Shown: positions 8,992 to 18,217, counted from the stretch's first letter. The stretch is DNA of 21,527 bases from Chara braunii (GCA_003427395.1 BFEA01000006.1:5929327-5950853), one strand, 5' to 3'. Notes: generated from the sequence alone by a model not told the origin. Numbers and translations: made by a program.

Positions 8992-9588
8992 GGTGATCAG
9001 TGCGCAATCGGGTAAACGGTTCCAAACCTCACCATGTAGACTCTAACCCCTGACTGACAAACCTATTGACTCAATCTAAGGACTCGCAGAACCCGGACAG
9101 GGATGCTGCCAACTAGGGTCTCTAGCCTTGACCTACACTATGGCTGTCACTACTAGACCTTTTTGCTGATCAGGAGGCATTTAAGGAGATCCCCCGTAAC
9201 TCCTCAGGAATTATTTAACGTCGCAGACAGGACGATGCGATCAGCAGGTCTCTCAACACTTAGACGGCCTGTTGTGCAGCCCACAGCTCAAATTTTGGGC
9301 ATGCCGTGCCACACCGAGCAGCCCGCCGGTCAGTACCGGTCCTTGGGAGGGTTAGGCCTCTGGGACAGCCGAGTCCTTAGACACAGTTTTGAGCCCTATT
9401 CAGCCTGTGTGGGTTTGGTCAACAAGGCCCTATCCTTCATCCACAGAGTACTATCACCTAGATAGAAGAAACTCAATGCAGAAAGAAAAGACAGACAGAC
9501 TGGACTCAGCAAGTGCCACAGGGTGTGTGCACATCCATAGGGCGAGGGGTAGGTTGAAGGCTTGGCGAGATTATACCGGCTCCAGCTT

Positions 9589-9705
9589 GGTCAAAGTTTT
9601 GGTCAACGGCTTGGTCAACGCCGGTCAACGCTGCGGTCAACCCTTGGTCAGCTTCGGTCAACGCCGATCAACACCTTCGGTCAACTCCTGGTCAACCCCG
9701 GTCGG
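9589..9705 (-). repeat. Near-11-bp-periodic GGTCAA (TTGACC) array
   Basis: GGTCAA occurs at 9589, 9601, 9613, 9623, 9635, 9656, 9679 and 9690. Degenerate members GGTCAG (9646), GATCAA (9666) and GGTCGG (9700) fill the gaps. Successive spacings are 12, 12, 10, 12, 11, 10, 10, 13, 11 and 10 bp. On the element's sense strand each unit reads TTGACC, the core of the plant W-box bound by WRKY factors. The sequence between cores is variable, so the core looks conserved beyond simple tandem copying. Confidence 0.8.
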
Positions 9706-9787
9706 CTATGGCTGCCGGCTTCTCTTTCCCTCACCAACCTTCTTCTTCTCTTCACCTTCCTTGCCTCCTTTCACCCCGACTGTCTCC

Positions 9788-9810
9788 TTTTTTTTTTTTT
9801 TTTTTTTTTT
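9788..9810. repeat. T23 homopolymer in the inner leader
   Basis: A run of 23 T on the + strand (A on the element's sense strand), embedded in pyrimidine-rich sequence. Confidence 0.95.
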
Positions 9811-9980
9811 AATGGTCTCTCCTTCTTCCTCCTCGGCTATGGCTTCTCTCTCCCTTCTCGGTCTCTCCCTCTGTCTACTCTGTGATCAAACTTCACGGCT
9901 ATGGCCGCAATCTTCTTCTTCGTGGGACTGCGCGGCACACTTCACAGGTCAGTGACAACCAAACTTGTATCGCTCATCTC

Positions 9981-9984
<4 letters not shown>

Positions 9985-10019
<35 letters not shown>

Positions 10020-10206
10020 NNNNNNNNNNNNNNNNNNNNNNNNNNNNNNNNNNNNNNNNNNNNNNNNNNNNNNNNNNNNNNNNNNNNNNNNNNNNNNNNN
10101 NNNNNNNNNNNNNNNNNNNNNNNNNNNNNCTCTCTCTCTCTCTCTCTCTCTCTCTCACGCTGTAGCGATATCTCCAGCGCAGCAGGTACGTAGTAACCCA
10201 ATCTTG

Positions 10207-10266
<60 letters not shown>
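9985..10266. repeat. (CT)n microsatellites flanking a 110-base assembly gap
   Basis: CT runs lie at about 9985-10019, 10130-10156 and 10210-10266. Bases 10020-10129 are N. The true length of the array is unknown. Two related unique segments (AGGTCAGTGACAACC at about 9947 and AGGTACGTAGTAACCC at about 10185, both followed by a CTTGTATC-containing sequence) precede CT tracts, suggesting a duplicated module. Confidence 0.9.
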
Positions 10267-10268
<2 letters not shown>

Positions 10269-10436
10269 CTTCTTCTTCGTCTCGGTCTTTTGCTTCGTCG
10301 TGGTCTTCTCGGCAGGTGCGCGGCGACTTCTCCAACCTTCAGGTCCGCTATGGCGGACTATAACTCTCGGCGGCCACCTTTGCTATGGCGCATCACTCCT
10401 GCGACACACAACTCAACGCGTGGAATAGCGGGTACC

Positions 10437-10449
10437 AGCTCCGATACCA
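10437..10449 (-). other. Primer-binding site of the inner element
   Basis: On the - strand TGGTATCGGAGCT starts one base after the 5' LTR end (TTGCA). It is identical to the outer element's site and one base different from the usual initiator tRNA-Met site TGGTATCAGAGC. It fixes the strand and the 5' LTR end of the inner element. Confidence 0.85.
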
Positions 10450-10450
10450 A

Positions 10451-11309
10451 TGCAATCAGACTCGTTTTCTTTCACACTCGCATGCATGCAAACAGGCACA
10501 CAGCAAACTGGCGATAAGCGCCCATACAGAACTCAGAGATATGGCAACTTAGATAAGTGTTCGCTTCCAATGGCTATGGCGACTCAGCGGCCAAACAACT
10601 CTCTGTTCGTATACCGCGGATCACGTTGGATATCCCACACGCGATACTCTGCACCCACACACACACACACACACACAGTACACTCTAACTCTAGCTATGG
10701 CGGTTATGGCCACAACTACCCTATCGCTATGCTACGCTCCTTCTCTCTCGCCCACTTCAGCTCCGGGCTCATTGCAGACCTCATTGCACACGTCGCTTGC
10801 GGCAGCGCTTCCGCATGGCTCACGCAGGAATCAATGAATGGCTGGGCGCTGCCTCTTGATTTATACTTCTGAAACTCGTTGATCTGCCCTTTTCCATCGG
10901 CCTGTGGTGCTCACAGTTCCTCGTGGTACTTGCTGGACCGGACTGGGACTGACTGGACCTTACCGCTGACTGAGTGGGGACTCACTGCTAACCTGCTGGG
11001 GTTGTACTGCAATCGCACTGCAGTTAGTCCACCACTTGACTCACCACTTGCCCACTTGCCCACTTGCTGACCTTCTAGAAGGACTACAGCTAAGACTTCT
11101 GAAACTTGCTAAGACTTCTATTCTACAGATCTACAGATCAAACCCCTGCTACCTACGGACCTATGACAGCCTACCAACTGTTTACGAATACACAAGTCAC
11201 AGGTTCAACTCTCGGGGTCTACACAAGTATTGTACACGGGTAGGGCAAGGTCTAGGGATCGAGGCCTGGGATCTGCTTCTACTACTGGAAAGAGGTGAAA
11301 ACCGTTTTA
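10451..11309 (-). repeat. 5' LTR of the inner element
   Basis: Pairs with 2279-3160. On the - strand it begins TAAAACGG (TG changed to TA relative to the 3' LTR) and ends TTGCA. It has a shorter CA tract (10656-10677), a TATAAAT box at 10865-10859 and two sense-strand GCCATAGC octamers (10701-10694, 10580-10573). Confidence 0.9.
10859..10865 (-). promoter_or_regulatory. Probable LTR TATA box of the inner element (TATAAAT)
   Basis: The - strand reads AGTATAAATCAAGAG. The same box is present in the 3' LTR (2719-2713). It sits about 450 bp into the LTR, comparable with the outer LTR. This is a positional inference. Confidence 0.5.
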
Positions 11310-11313
11310 GATT
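11310..11313. other. Target-site duplication of the inner element, right copy (GATT)
   Basis: Matches 2275-2278. The following AGGATCTGAGGG continues the tandem-repeat unit that was split. Confidence 0.8.
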
Positions 11314-11441
11314 AGGATCTGAGGGTATCATCTTGGTGAGCCAGCGGAGGCCATCCCTGTGCTGACACTAGCCATGGACGATTACCCCATGCAGGGATTG
11401 TTGACCCTTTCATTGTTGCTGGGGCCCCTTTTCAGAATCTT
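11310..11441 (+). repeat. Right part of the split 149-bp tandem unit (outer leader)
   Basis: Continues unit 2 and matches 2126-2257 with about 10 differences. From 11374 it encodes MDDYPMQGLLTLSLLLGPLF in the same frame as the following gag coiled coil. Confidence 0.85.
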
Positions 11442-13481
11442 CTTTCCCCTAGGTTTCGGGAGGATATATACCTCCCGTATGATGATGAGGTCAGGCAATG
11501 TGAAGCCAAGGCCTTCGGCTGCTGAACAGGCTGAAGTAGAACGCCGACAGGTCGAGAAAAAGAAAGAGCAAGAAGATAGAAAGAAGCAGAAAGAAGAAGA
11601 GTTGAGAAAGAAAACTCAGTTAGAAGTAGAAAGAATTAAAAAAGAGTTGAAAGAAAATCCAGAAAAAGAATTGCAGGAGGAACTAAAAACTATAGAAGAA
11701 GAAAATGATCATGCGGATGATACAGACAGACTCGTCAGACGTCGGCCTGAGAGGGGGGCGAAAGTAGTCAGACTGGTGGGTTGAATATACAGGTCAGTCC
11801 CTTAAACTGGTATGACCAGTACAATTATTCCAGTGACAGGATTGAAGAGACGGAGGAAAAAAGGGACACGTTTGTCGCAAAATTGGCATCAATTAAAGAT
11901 AAAAGGGAAAGGGAACTTTTGCTGGAAGAAAAACGAGCAGATTTGCACGCTAAAATGTTAGCAGCAAAACGACAAGAGCTTGAAGAAAGGAAAAGATTGC
12001 AAGCAAAAGGAGAAAGGTTGCAAAGAGAATTACAGACGCAGAAAGAAAAACAAACAGCAACCGAAGAACAACTTGTCGTTTTAACAGCAAGTGTTCTCCT
12101 TACAAAACAAGAGTTGGCGGCAATGAACAAGACCTTGCAAAAAGTTGAAGCTCACCAGTATGAGTTTGAGGGAGTCTGGAATACCTTCCTCCAAAGATTT
12201 GCTCCAGAAGTCGATCAACATGTACAAACATACATTGTAAAATTAGACGAGCAGAACAACAAAACTCTAACACTCGCCGTGATTGAGAAATTGGTCAGTA
12301 GTGGCGGAGCAGATCGAGGAGATGGTAAAGGTGATGGAGATGGAGATAGGAAGAAGAAGGGCGTGCTACAAGAAGATGCAGGGGAAGTTAGAAAGATAAA
12401 GGTAAAGGTGCCGTGGACATACACCGACAAAAAGGAAGAAAGTGTTTTGCACTGGGTTGCAGAGGTTGAGTCTTATGTATATGGGCAGCGTATACCGTAT
12501 TGGGACAGAGTTCTCATGGCCAGTTCGTGTATGATCGGAGATGCAACGAGTTTTGCAATCTCCCTGTAGAAAGAAGCTAATTGTCAGTCTATGGTAGACT
12601 TCTTTAAAGCGGTCCGGGAACGATTTGAGGATAAAAACTTAGCCCGAAGAACTGAAAAGTTAATCCTGAATATCGCAGATAGAAAATGGAAAAGTGTTTT
12701 TGTACCTACCATGGACGAACTTCTGCAATGTGCTGAACATGGATTCACACCGACGCAGATTCTCAATAACTTTGCTAGAGCACTACCCGATCCTCTCCGC
12801 ACTCAATTATATCCCCGTGCCAAGGAAGAGGGGATGACTTATGAAAAGCTCAGCAAGATTGCATTAGATCATGCTGGCTTCCTGGCTGAAGCTAATTATT
12901 GCCATTACTGGAAAGATCTGCAAGCGGGAAAGAAGTGGCAGAACCGAACCATCTCAGTAAGTATTCCTGGGAAAGACAACCTTCTTCTGACCTTTGAAGA
13001 AGGAGGTGTCGAGACTCTCTCCTACGACCAAATAAATTATGGTTTGGAGGGAGAACCCAACGACACGGTAGTTCAGGAGGGGGACTACGTGGCCATTGCA
13101 GCCCGCGGGGGAGGGCGACAAGGTAGAGGTCGTGGCAGAGGAAGAGGAGGCCGCGATCGTGGAGGAAGAGGATCCGGCACCCAGAGGGGTGGTGGCGAAG
13201 GAAGCTACTACGTGGGAGGAAGGTGCAATGGTCCCTCGCAAGGTGGCCGAGGTTCCAACTCCACATGGGGTAGAGGAAGAGACACGTGGTATGGGAATTG
13301 GGACAAACCATATCCACCCCATCCTGGCTTGCCCGAAGGCAAACCTTGGGAAAAGCTAGCGATCACAAAAAAAGTTTGGCAGGAAAGAAAAGTCGCCCAT
13401 CGGTGCCTCAAATGTGGTGACGCCAACCACATCGTTCCCTTCTACCCAGATTACAAACAACCAGAAGGGAACAGCCAGTAG
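11374..13481 (+). pseudogene. Gag polyprotein (outer element), broken
   Basis: Start candidates are the ATG at 11374 (a hydrophobic leader in the repeat) or 11479 (MMMRSGNVKPRPS). A K/E-rich coiled coil runs to a TGA near 11782. A one-base shift then joins a frame from 11781 that continues the coiled coil (about 11850-12150) into a capsid-like region (WVAEVESYVYGQRIPYWDRV). An in-frame TAG at 12567-12569 follows, then FFKAVRERFEDKN, NNFARALPDPLRTQLYP and the conserved GKKWQNRTIS. A long RGG box (about 13100-13200) precedes a zinc knuckle, CLKCGDANHIVPFY (13404-13445), whose last Cys is Tyr. Gag ends NSQ-TAG at 13481, and pol continues in the -1 frame. Confidence 0.82.
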
Positions 13482-14355
13482 GGGTTTCAGTTGCCTCTAC
13501 AGGAACTTCGAATGCAAGCAAACTGACATCCACCCATTCGAAGGTTCACGGGGCAGAAATTGAACAGATAGACGACCCCCACCTAGTCCGATGTCCAGAG
13601 GTAGTTAGTGTATGTACCTCTCTAGGTGGTTCCCTCACAGGCATGGGTGATGAGTTGGCCACTCATCGCAAAGCCTGGGTCGAAATGAAAAAACAAAAGG
13701 GCAGCTAATCCTTGCAGATCTAGAAGTCAATAAGGTAAGAGTAGGCGGTTTGATTGATAGTGGATCAACACGCAGCTATATTAGTAAGAAAGGACTGCAA
13801 AAGTTGGGCGAAAGGTAAAACAATTGGATGAGCCCGTAGTAAGTAAAATAGCAAATAGTACTGAGATTGTATTGGATAGATATGTTGAAGGGATTCAGCC
13901 GTACTTCTGGCTCGAAGCAGAGGGGAAGGTGGACCGCGTTCTCCACTCTCTGACTCTCCCGGTGGAAGATAGTCTCCCTTTTGACATTCTTTTGGGCACA
14001 GACTGGGGGGAAGCTGCAGATGCTAAGGGACCATGAGTGTTGGCTCCCTAGGCCGCAAGGTGGAAAGAAGAAAGTCCACCTATTTCATGAATCTGGTAAG
14101 GAAAGCAGCTTGGCTCATTGTTGCATGAGTGCCCCCGAATTCGCCCGCCATGTAAAGAAGTATAATGTATATGAACAAGTGTTTGTGGCATATGTGCGCC
14201 CAGTTAAGGAAGGTGAAACCAAGGAAGAGGCAAAATCCCCAGAAATTAAGGAAATTTTGAAAGAACTCGCAGATGTGGCAGAGGCCCCAAACGGTGTGGT
14301 GGAACGACCAATCAAACATCGCATTGAAATTATCCCCGGAAGCCAGATTCCTTAA
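13455..14355 (+). pseudogene. Gag-Pol linker and aspartic protease (outer element), broken
   Basis: In the -1 frame over the gag stop the sequence reads EQPVGVSVASTG, continuing to VCTSLGGSLTGMGDEL, the counterpart of the inner linker. A one-base shift near 13695 leads to KGQLILADLEV and the active-site motif GGLIDSGSTRSYIS, with the catalytic Asp codon at 13756-13758 intact. Another shift near 13818 leads to DEPVVSKIANS and DILLGTDWGEAAD, and a further shift at the G6 run near 14005 leads to RDHECWLP and HRIEIIPGSQIP. The frame ends at TAA 14353-14355, where the inner element has Lys. At least three frameshifts are present. Confidence 0.78.
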
Positions 14356-15178
14356 GGGCCAATTTACAGAATGTCACCCAAAGAGTTGGATGAACTGCGA
14401 ACCCAGCTATACGAGTTGCTGGAAAAGGGATGGATAAGACCTAGCTCCTCACCCTATGGTGTGCCATTGTGCCAAAGAAAGATGGCGGGGTCCGCATGTG
14501 TATTGACTATAGAAGGTTGGACGATATAACAATTAAAAATGTTGAGCCATTACCCCGAATTGATGATTTGCTGGTTCAAGTACAAGGTAGCAAGTACTTC
14601 ACGAAAATTGACCTGAAGTTTGGCTACCACCAGATTGAGGTAGAGCCAGATGACCAATATAAGACTGTCTTTCGTACAAGGTATGGGCACTATGAGTTCA
14701 TTGTGTTGCCCTTTGGTCTTACTAATGCACCTGCAACTTTCCAGCAGACGATGAATGAACTTTTTCGTGAATGGCTTGATAAATTCGATGTTATATATCT
14801 ATTAGATGATATGTTGATTTTTAGTAAAAGTTTGAGTGAACACTGTGAGCACCTTCGACTTGTGCTAAATAAGTTGCGTGAGGCAAAGTTGAAACTAAAC
14901 TCGAAGAAGTGTGAGTGGGCAAAGCGTCAGGTACTATATTTGAGGCATGTTATAGATGGAGATGGAATTGAACTGGAAGACGCAAGAATTGCAGCTATTC
15001 AAGATTGGCGCAATCCGCGTACATTGACGGAACTACAATCGTTCCTTGGATTGGCTAACGACTATCGAAAATGCGTAAAACACTTTACGATATTTGCTGC
15101 TCCCCTTCACAAACTCTTGAAAAAGGAAACTATCTGGAAGTGGGACCAAAATTGTACATCCTCGTTTAAGCGTTGATT
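14356..15178 (+). pseudogene. Pol reverse transcriptase (outer element), RT box altered
   Basis: [15 protein letters not shown] and [10 protein letters not shown] lead into a small deletion near 14461-14472 that shifts the frame. From 14469 there is a 235-residue stretch with [28 protein letters not shown] (first Asp at residue 48), [13 protein letters not shown], then VIYLLDDMLIFSK. The catalytic box at 14796-14810 is YLLDD, one codon longer than the normal YxDD. Thumb and connection sequence (CEWAKRQVLYLRHV, FLGLANDYRKCV, IWKWDQNC) ends at a TGA after SSFKR, where a short deletion joins the RNase H frame. Confidence 0.85.
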
Positions 15179-15735
15179 AACTATCCGGTTTTGAAAGTTG
15201 CTGATCTTTCTTTGCCCTTTGTTGTTGCTACCGACGCCAGTCAGTATGGGATAGGCGTTGTACTCCAACAAGATGATGGAAATGGATACAGGCCTGTGGA
15301 ATTTATGTCCCGACGACTGCCTAGTGAGAAGGTCGCTGCTTCCACGTATGAAAGAGAGTTGTTCGCTCTCCGGGAAGCTTTGGATCATTGGCGCCATTAT
15401 CTCTTAGGACGCCACTTTAAAGTTTACTCAGATCATGAGACACTTTGCTGGTTAAAAACACAAGCCGGGATGACACCTAAGCTGACAAGGTGGGCGGCGG
15501 AAATTGATCAGTATGACTTTGAACTAAGCCAGTAAAGGGTAAGTATAACGTTGTTGCTGATGCACTGAGTCGAAGATCTGATTTCTTCGGTGCTTTTGTA
15601 ACATATTTAGATGTAGGCACCGATTTACAAGATAAGATTAGGAATGTTTATTCCACTGATCCTGTTTATAGCGCTATGCTAAAACGTATTCAAGAAGCGC
15701 CATAAGAGTTTCCTAACTATCGGGTAACCCAAGGA
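15173..15735 (+). pseudogene. Pol RNase H (outer element), broken
   Basis: Reads INYPVLKVADLSLPFVVATD followed by ASQYGIGVVLQQDDG, YERELFAL, YSDHETLCWLK and AEIDQYDFEL, which are Ty3-type RNase H landmarks with the acidic residues in place. A one-base deletion near 15528 shifts into VVADALSRRSDFFGA and YLDVGTDLQDKIRN. It then runs to EAP-TAA-EF and NYRVTQG, where sequence homologous to pol ends abruptly at about 15735. Confidence 0.82.
15518..15735 (+). repeat. 217-bp direct duplication of pol, copy 1
   Basis: Repeated at 16604-16820 with about 10 substitutions and a few small indels. It encodes the end of RNase H and the linker to integrase (ELKP through VTQG). Copy 1 lacks one A in the CTAAGCCAG stretch (CTAAAGCCAG in copy 2). 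Confidence 0.88.
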
Positions 15736-16361
15736 CTAGTCGGGATAGAGGAGGGCAGGAAAGAAGGAAAGGCGGGAGTGGTCGGGATGGATGTCGGGAT
15801 ACGGGAGAGGGAACGACGAAAAGGCCACGTGGCACTCGACGAAAAGGAGGAGGGAGGAGGGATCTATGAAGGAAGAGGTCGGGATAGGGGGAACGTAGGC
15901 GAAAGAAGGGAAGAGGGGAGGTTGGGAGGAGGGGTCGGGATGGGGAGGGGGAGAGGTCGGGATGGGAATCGAGAACGAGGAGGAGAGAGGGAGAGGGAAC
16001 GACGCAAAGGAGGAGGAGGGAGGAGGGATCTATGGAGGGAGAGGTCAGGATAGGGGCGGGAGACATTGGGATGGCAGTCGGGACAGAGGAGGAAGAAGGG
16101 ATCTAACGCAAAGAAAGAGGAGGGGGGAAAGGTCAGGATGGGAATCGGGATAGAGGAGGAGGAAGGAGAGATAGGGGAGGTCGGAGGCGATGGATGGGAA
16201 GGGGGAGAGGTCGGCATGGAAAGGAGGGATAAGGGAGGTCGGCGACAGAAGGGGAGGAGGGAGAAACCATGCGGGGATAGAGGAGGGGGGCGTGAAAGAA
16301 GGGGAGCCGGAAGAGATCGCGATGGGGGTTGGGATATGGGAGAGGGAGAGGCGATGGAAGG

Positions 16362-16403
<42 letters not shown>

Positions 16404-16603
16404 CGTGTAGATTAGTGTGCTGCGTGGCACCCGACGGAAAGGAGGAGGAGCGAAGAGAGATCTATGGAGAAGGAGGTCGGATAGGGAAGAAGCAATAGAA
16501 AGAACAGCGACGGCGGCAGAGAAAAGAGGAGAGGGCAACCTGTCCTCCCTTCTCACAGTCTCTGCTCTTCTCGCCGCGGGCGGAGCCGCAACGGGTCCAT
16601 TTG
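15736..16603. repeat. 868-bp purine-rich minisatellite block inserted in outer pol
   Basis: Nearly all G/A on the + strand and unrelated to pol. A recurring module, CGACG(N)AAAGGAGGAGG followed by GATCTATG(G)A and GAGGTC(G/A)GGATAGGG, is seen at about 15837, 15997 and 16433, with a degenerate copy near 16098. Many GGTCGGGAT and GGGAATCGGGATA pieces lie between. A T37 run sits at 16365-16401. The last about 100 bp (16500-16603) are of mixed composition (CTGTCCTCCCTTCTCACAGT and onward). The frames on both strands are low-complexity. No gene is called. Confidence 0.8.
16365..16401. repeat. T37 homopolymer
   Basis: 37 consecutive T on the + strand inside the purine-rich block, the longest homopolymer in the window. 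On the - strand it is poly(A) following CTACACGGC. Confidence 0.95.
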
Positions 16604-16820
16604 TTGAACTAAAGCCAGAAGGGGTAAGTATAACGTTGTTGCCGACGCAGTGAGTCGAAGATCTGATTTCTTCGGTGCTATTGTAACATATTTAGATGTA
16701 GGCACCGATTTACAAGATAAGATTAGGAATGTTTATTCCATTGATGCTGTTTATAGCGCTATGCTAAAACGTATTCAAGAAGCGTCACAAGAGTTTCGTA
16801 ACTATCAGGTAACCCAAGGA
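16604..16820 (+). repeat. 217-bp direct duplication of pol, copy 2
   Basis: Second copy of 15518-15735. Pol continues from this copy into integrase without further interruption by foreign sequence. Confidence 0.88.
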
Positions 16821-18192
16821 GTACTGTTTGAGAGAACTGATGTGCAAGATAGGCTTTGTATTCCAAATAACGAAGAGATTAAAAGTGTGATCTTAGGGGA
16901 ATGTCATGACACCGAAGGCCATTTCGGGTGGAGAAAAACCTACGCTAATATCCTGCGTTCTTACACCGCCTCGAATGAAACCTGAATGTATTGCATATGT
17001 GCAAGGCTGTCAGGTGTGCCAATGGAACAAAAGCGCCACACAGCCTCCCCTTGGTCTATTGAAGCCCTTGCCTATCCCAGCAGGTCCTGGAGACTCTGTG
17101 TCCATAGATTTCATGGACACTAAGGTGAAAAACAGGAATGGAAAAAAGCCAAGTTATGGTAATTGTTGATAGGTTCAGCAAGTTTGCTGTATTTGTAGCA
17201 TTGCCTGCGGAAATCTAAAACTGACTTAGTAATTCGGAAATTCTTTAACCATTGGGTGAAAGACTACGGACATACCTTGACTATCGTTAGTGACTGAGAC
17301 TCTCGGTTCACCAGTGAACAATGGCAACAACTAATGAATGTTTATGGCTCTAAGTTGACAATGTCGTCAGGTCGACACCCTGAGACAAATGGGCAGACTG
17401 AACAAATGAACAAGATTTTGTAACAGACATTGCGTATGTACATTCGTCCCGATCAGATTCACTGGGATGAACATTTGCCCAAAGTTGCCATTGCCTATAA
17501 TAACTCTGTGCACTTGTCTACTTGCAGAACTCCGATGGAGTTACATTTGGGATGGAGTCCTCGCAGACCTATAGATTGTCTAAACCCACATAGAGTCCTT
17601 AAACTTCCGCCAGGAACCAAAGAGTTTGCAGTGCAATATCAGAAGGATTTATAAAAGGTAAAGGAAAACATAATAAAAGCACAGCATCAAATGATTGAAC
17701 AGGCCAATAAACACAGGAGACCACCTCAGTTTGCTGTAGGTCTGGTTTGGGTAAAATCGAAAGAAGTTATCCCAGAAGAAAACATATCTCAGAAACTGTT
17801 ACCTGCGTAGAGGACCCTGGCAAGTATTGGATGTGATAGGAGATGTGGATGGACCCTCCTATGTTATTGAGATACCTCCACACTTGCATACCTACCCGGT
17901 GTTTCAAGCGTCAAAGCTCCTACCTTGTGTAACTAACGAACTATTTCCCAGTCGAAGGTCAGCAATTCCTCCAAGTATGGATGGAAAATTTGATGTTGAT
18001 AAGATTGTTGCTGAAAGTACTATCCAGACTGGATGCAGAGGTAGACCTCAGCGCCAATATAAAGTCAGATTTGCATATCAAGATCCAAGTGAAGATCGCT
18101 GGTTTACTAGGGAAGATCTAATTGAAACTGCACCGAACATAGTATCTTACTACGAAAGAGCAAGAACAGGTCTCAGTATTGTGGACAGATAA
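16650..18192 (+). pseudogene. Integrase plus chromodomain (outer element), broken
   Basis: The frame from 16650 carries SRRSDFFGAIVTYLDVG and the HDTEGHFGW half of the zinc motif, shifting near 16960-16980 to the CQVC half and SIDFMDTKVK (first catalytic Asp). Another shift near 17150 leads to VDRFSKFAVFVALPAE and then IVSD-TGA-DSRF, where CGA (Arg) has become TGA at 17295-17297. GRHPETNGQTEQ (Glu) follows, with TAA at 17421-17423 for a Gln and TAA at 17652-17654. After another frameshift near 17810 the frame from 17827 is open to TAA 18190-18192, ending in a chromodomain (FDVDKIV, QYKVRFAY, EDRWFTRED). It parallels the inner integrase throughout. Confidence 0.85.
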
Positions 18193-18217
18193 GTGTTTCT
18201 CAGAGGACTTCGAAATT

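Larger units (their letters stand above)
8992..10436 (-). other. Non-coding 5' leader of the inner element
   Basis: This 1.4-kb stretch lies between the primer-binding site and the gag ATG. Open frames here on either strand are low-complexity or unrecognisable, so I call no gene. It contains the GGTCAA array (9589-9705), a 23-base T run (9788-9810), CT tracts around an assembly gap (9985-10266) and five GCCATAGC octamers on the element's sense strand. Confidence 0.7.
2279..11309 (-). mobile_element. Inner Ty3/gypsy chromovirus-type LTR retrotransposon, nested antisense
   Basis: This complete but decayed element of about 9.0 kb is bounded by LTRs 2279-3160 and 10451-11309. On the - strand it reads 5' LTR, primer-binding site, leader, gag, protease, RT, RNase H, integrase, chromodomain, polypurine tract, 3' LTR. 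It has the same domain organisation, primer-binding site and pre-LTR purine tract as the outer element but unrelated-looking LTRs, so it belongs to a sister family. The target duplication GATT/AGATT and the split tandem repeat show that it inserted into the outer element. In-frame stops, frameshifts, a damaged RT box and a damaged protease make it non-functional. Confidence 0.92.

Noticed and set aside
9163-9465. 100-codon + strand open frame in the inner leader as a gene
   Set aside because: It lies antisense to the element's leader, resembles no known family and shows no motif. Open length alone is not enough.
9882-10428. Ser-Leu or Arg-Glu repeat proteins across the CT tracts
   Set aside because: They are microsatellite translations spanning an N gap, with no support as coding sequence.
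15864-16556. 230-codon - strand and several + strand frames in the purine-rich block
   Set aside because: They are translations of GA/TC-rich minisatellite and homopolymer (runs of Ser, Pro, Lys, Gly, Arg). They are an artefact of base composition.
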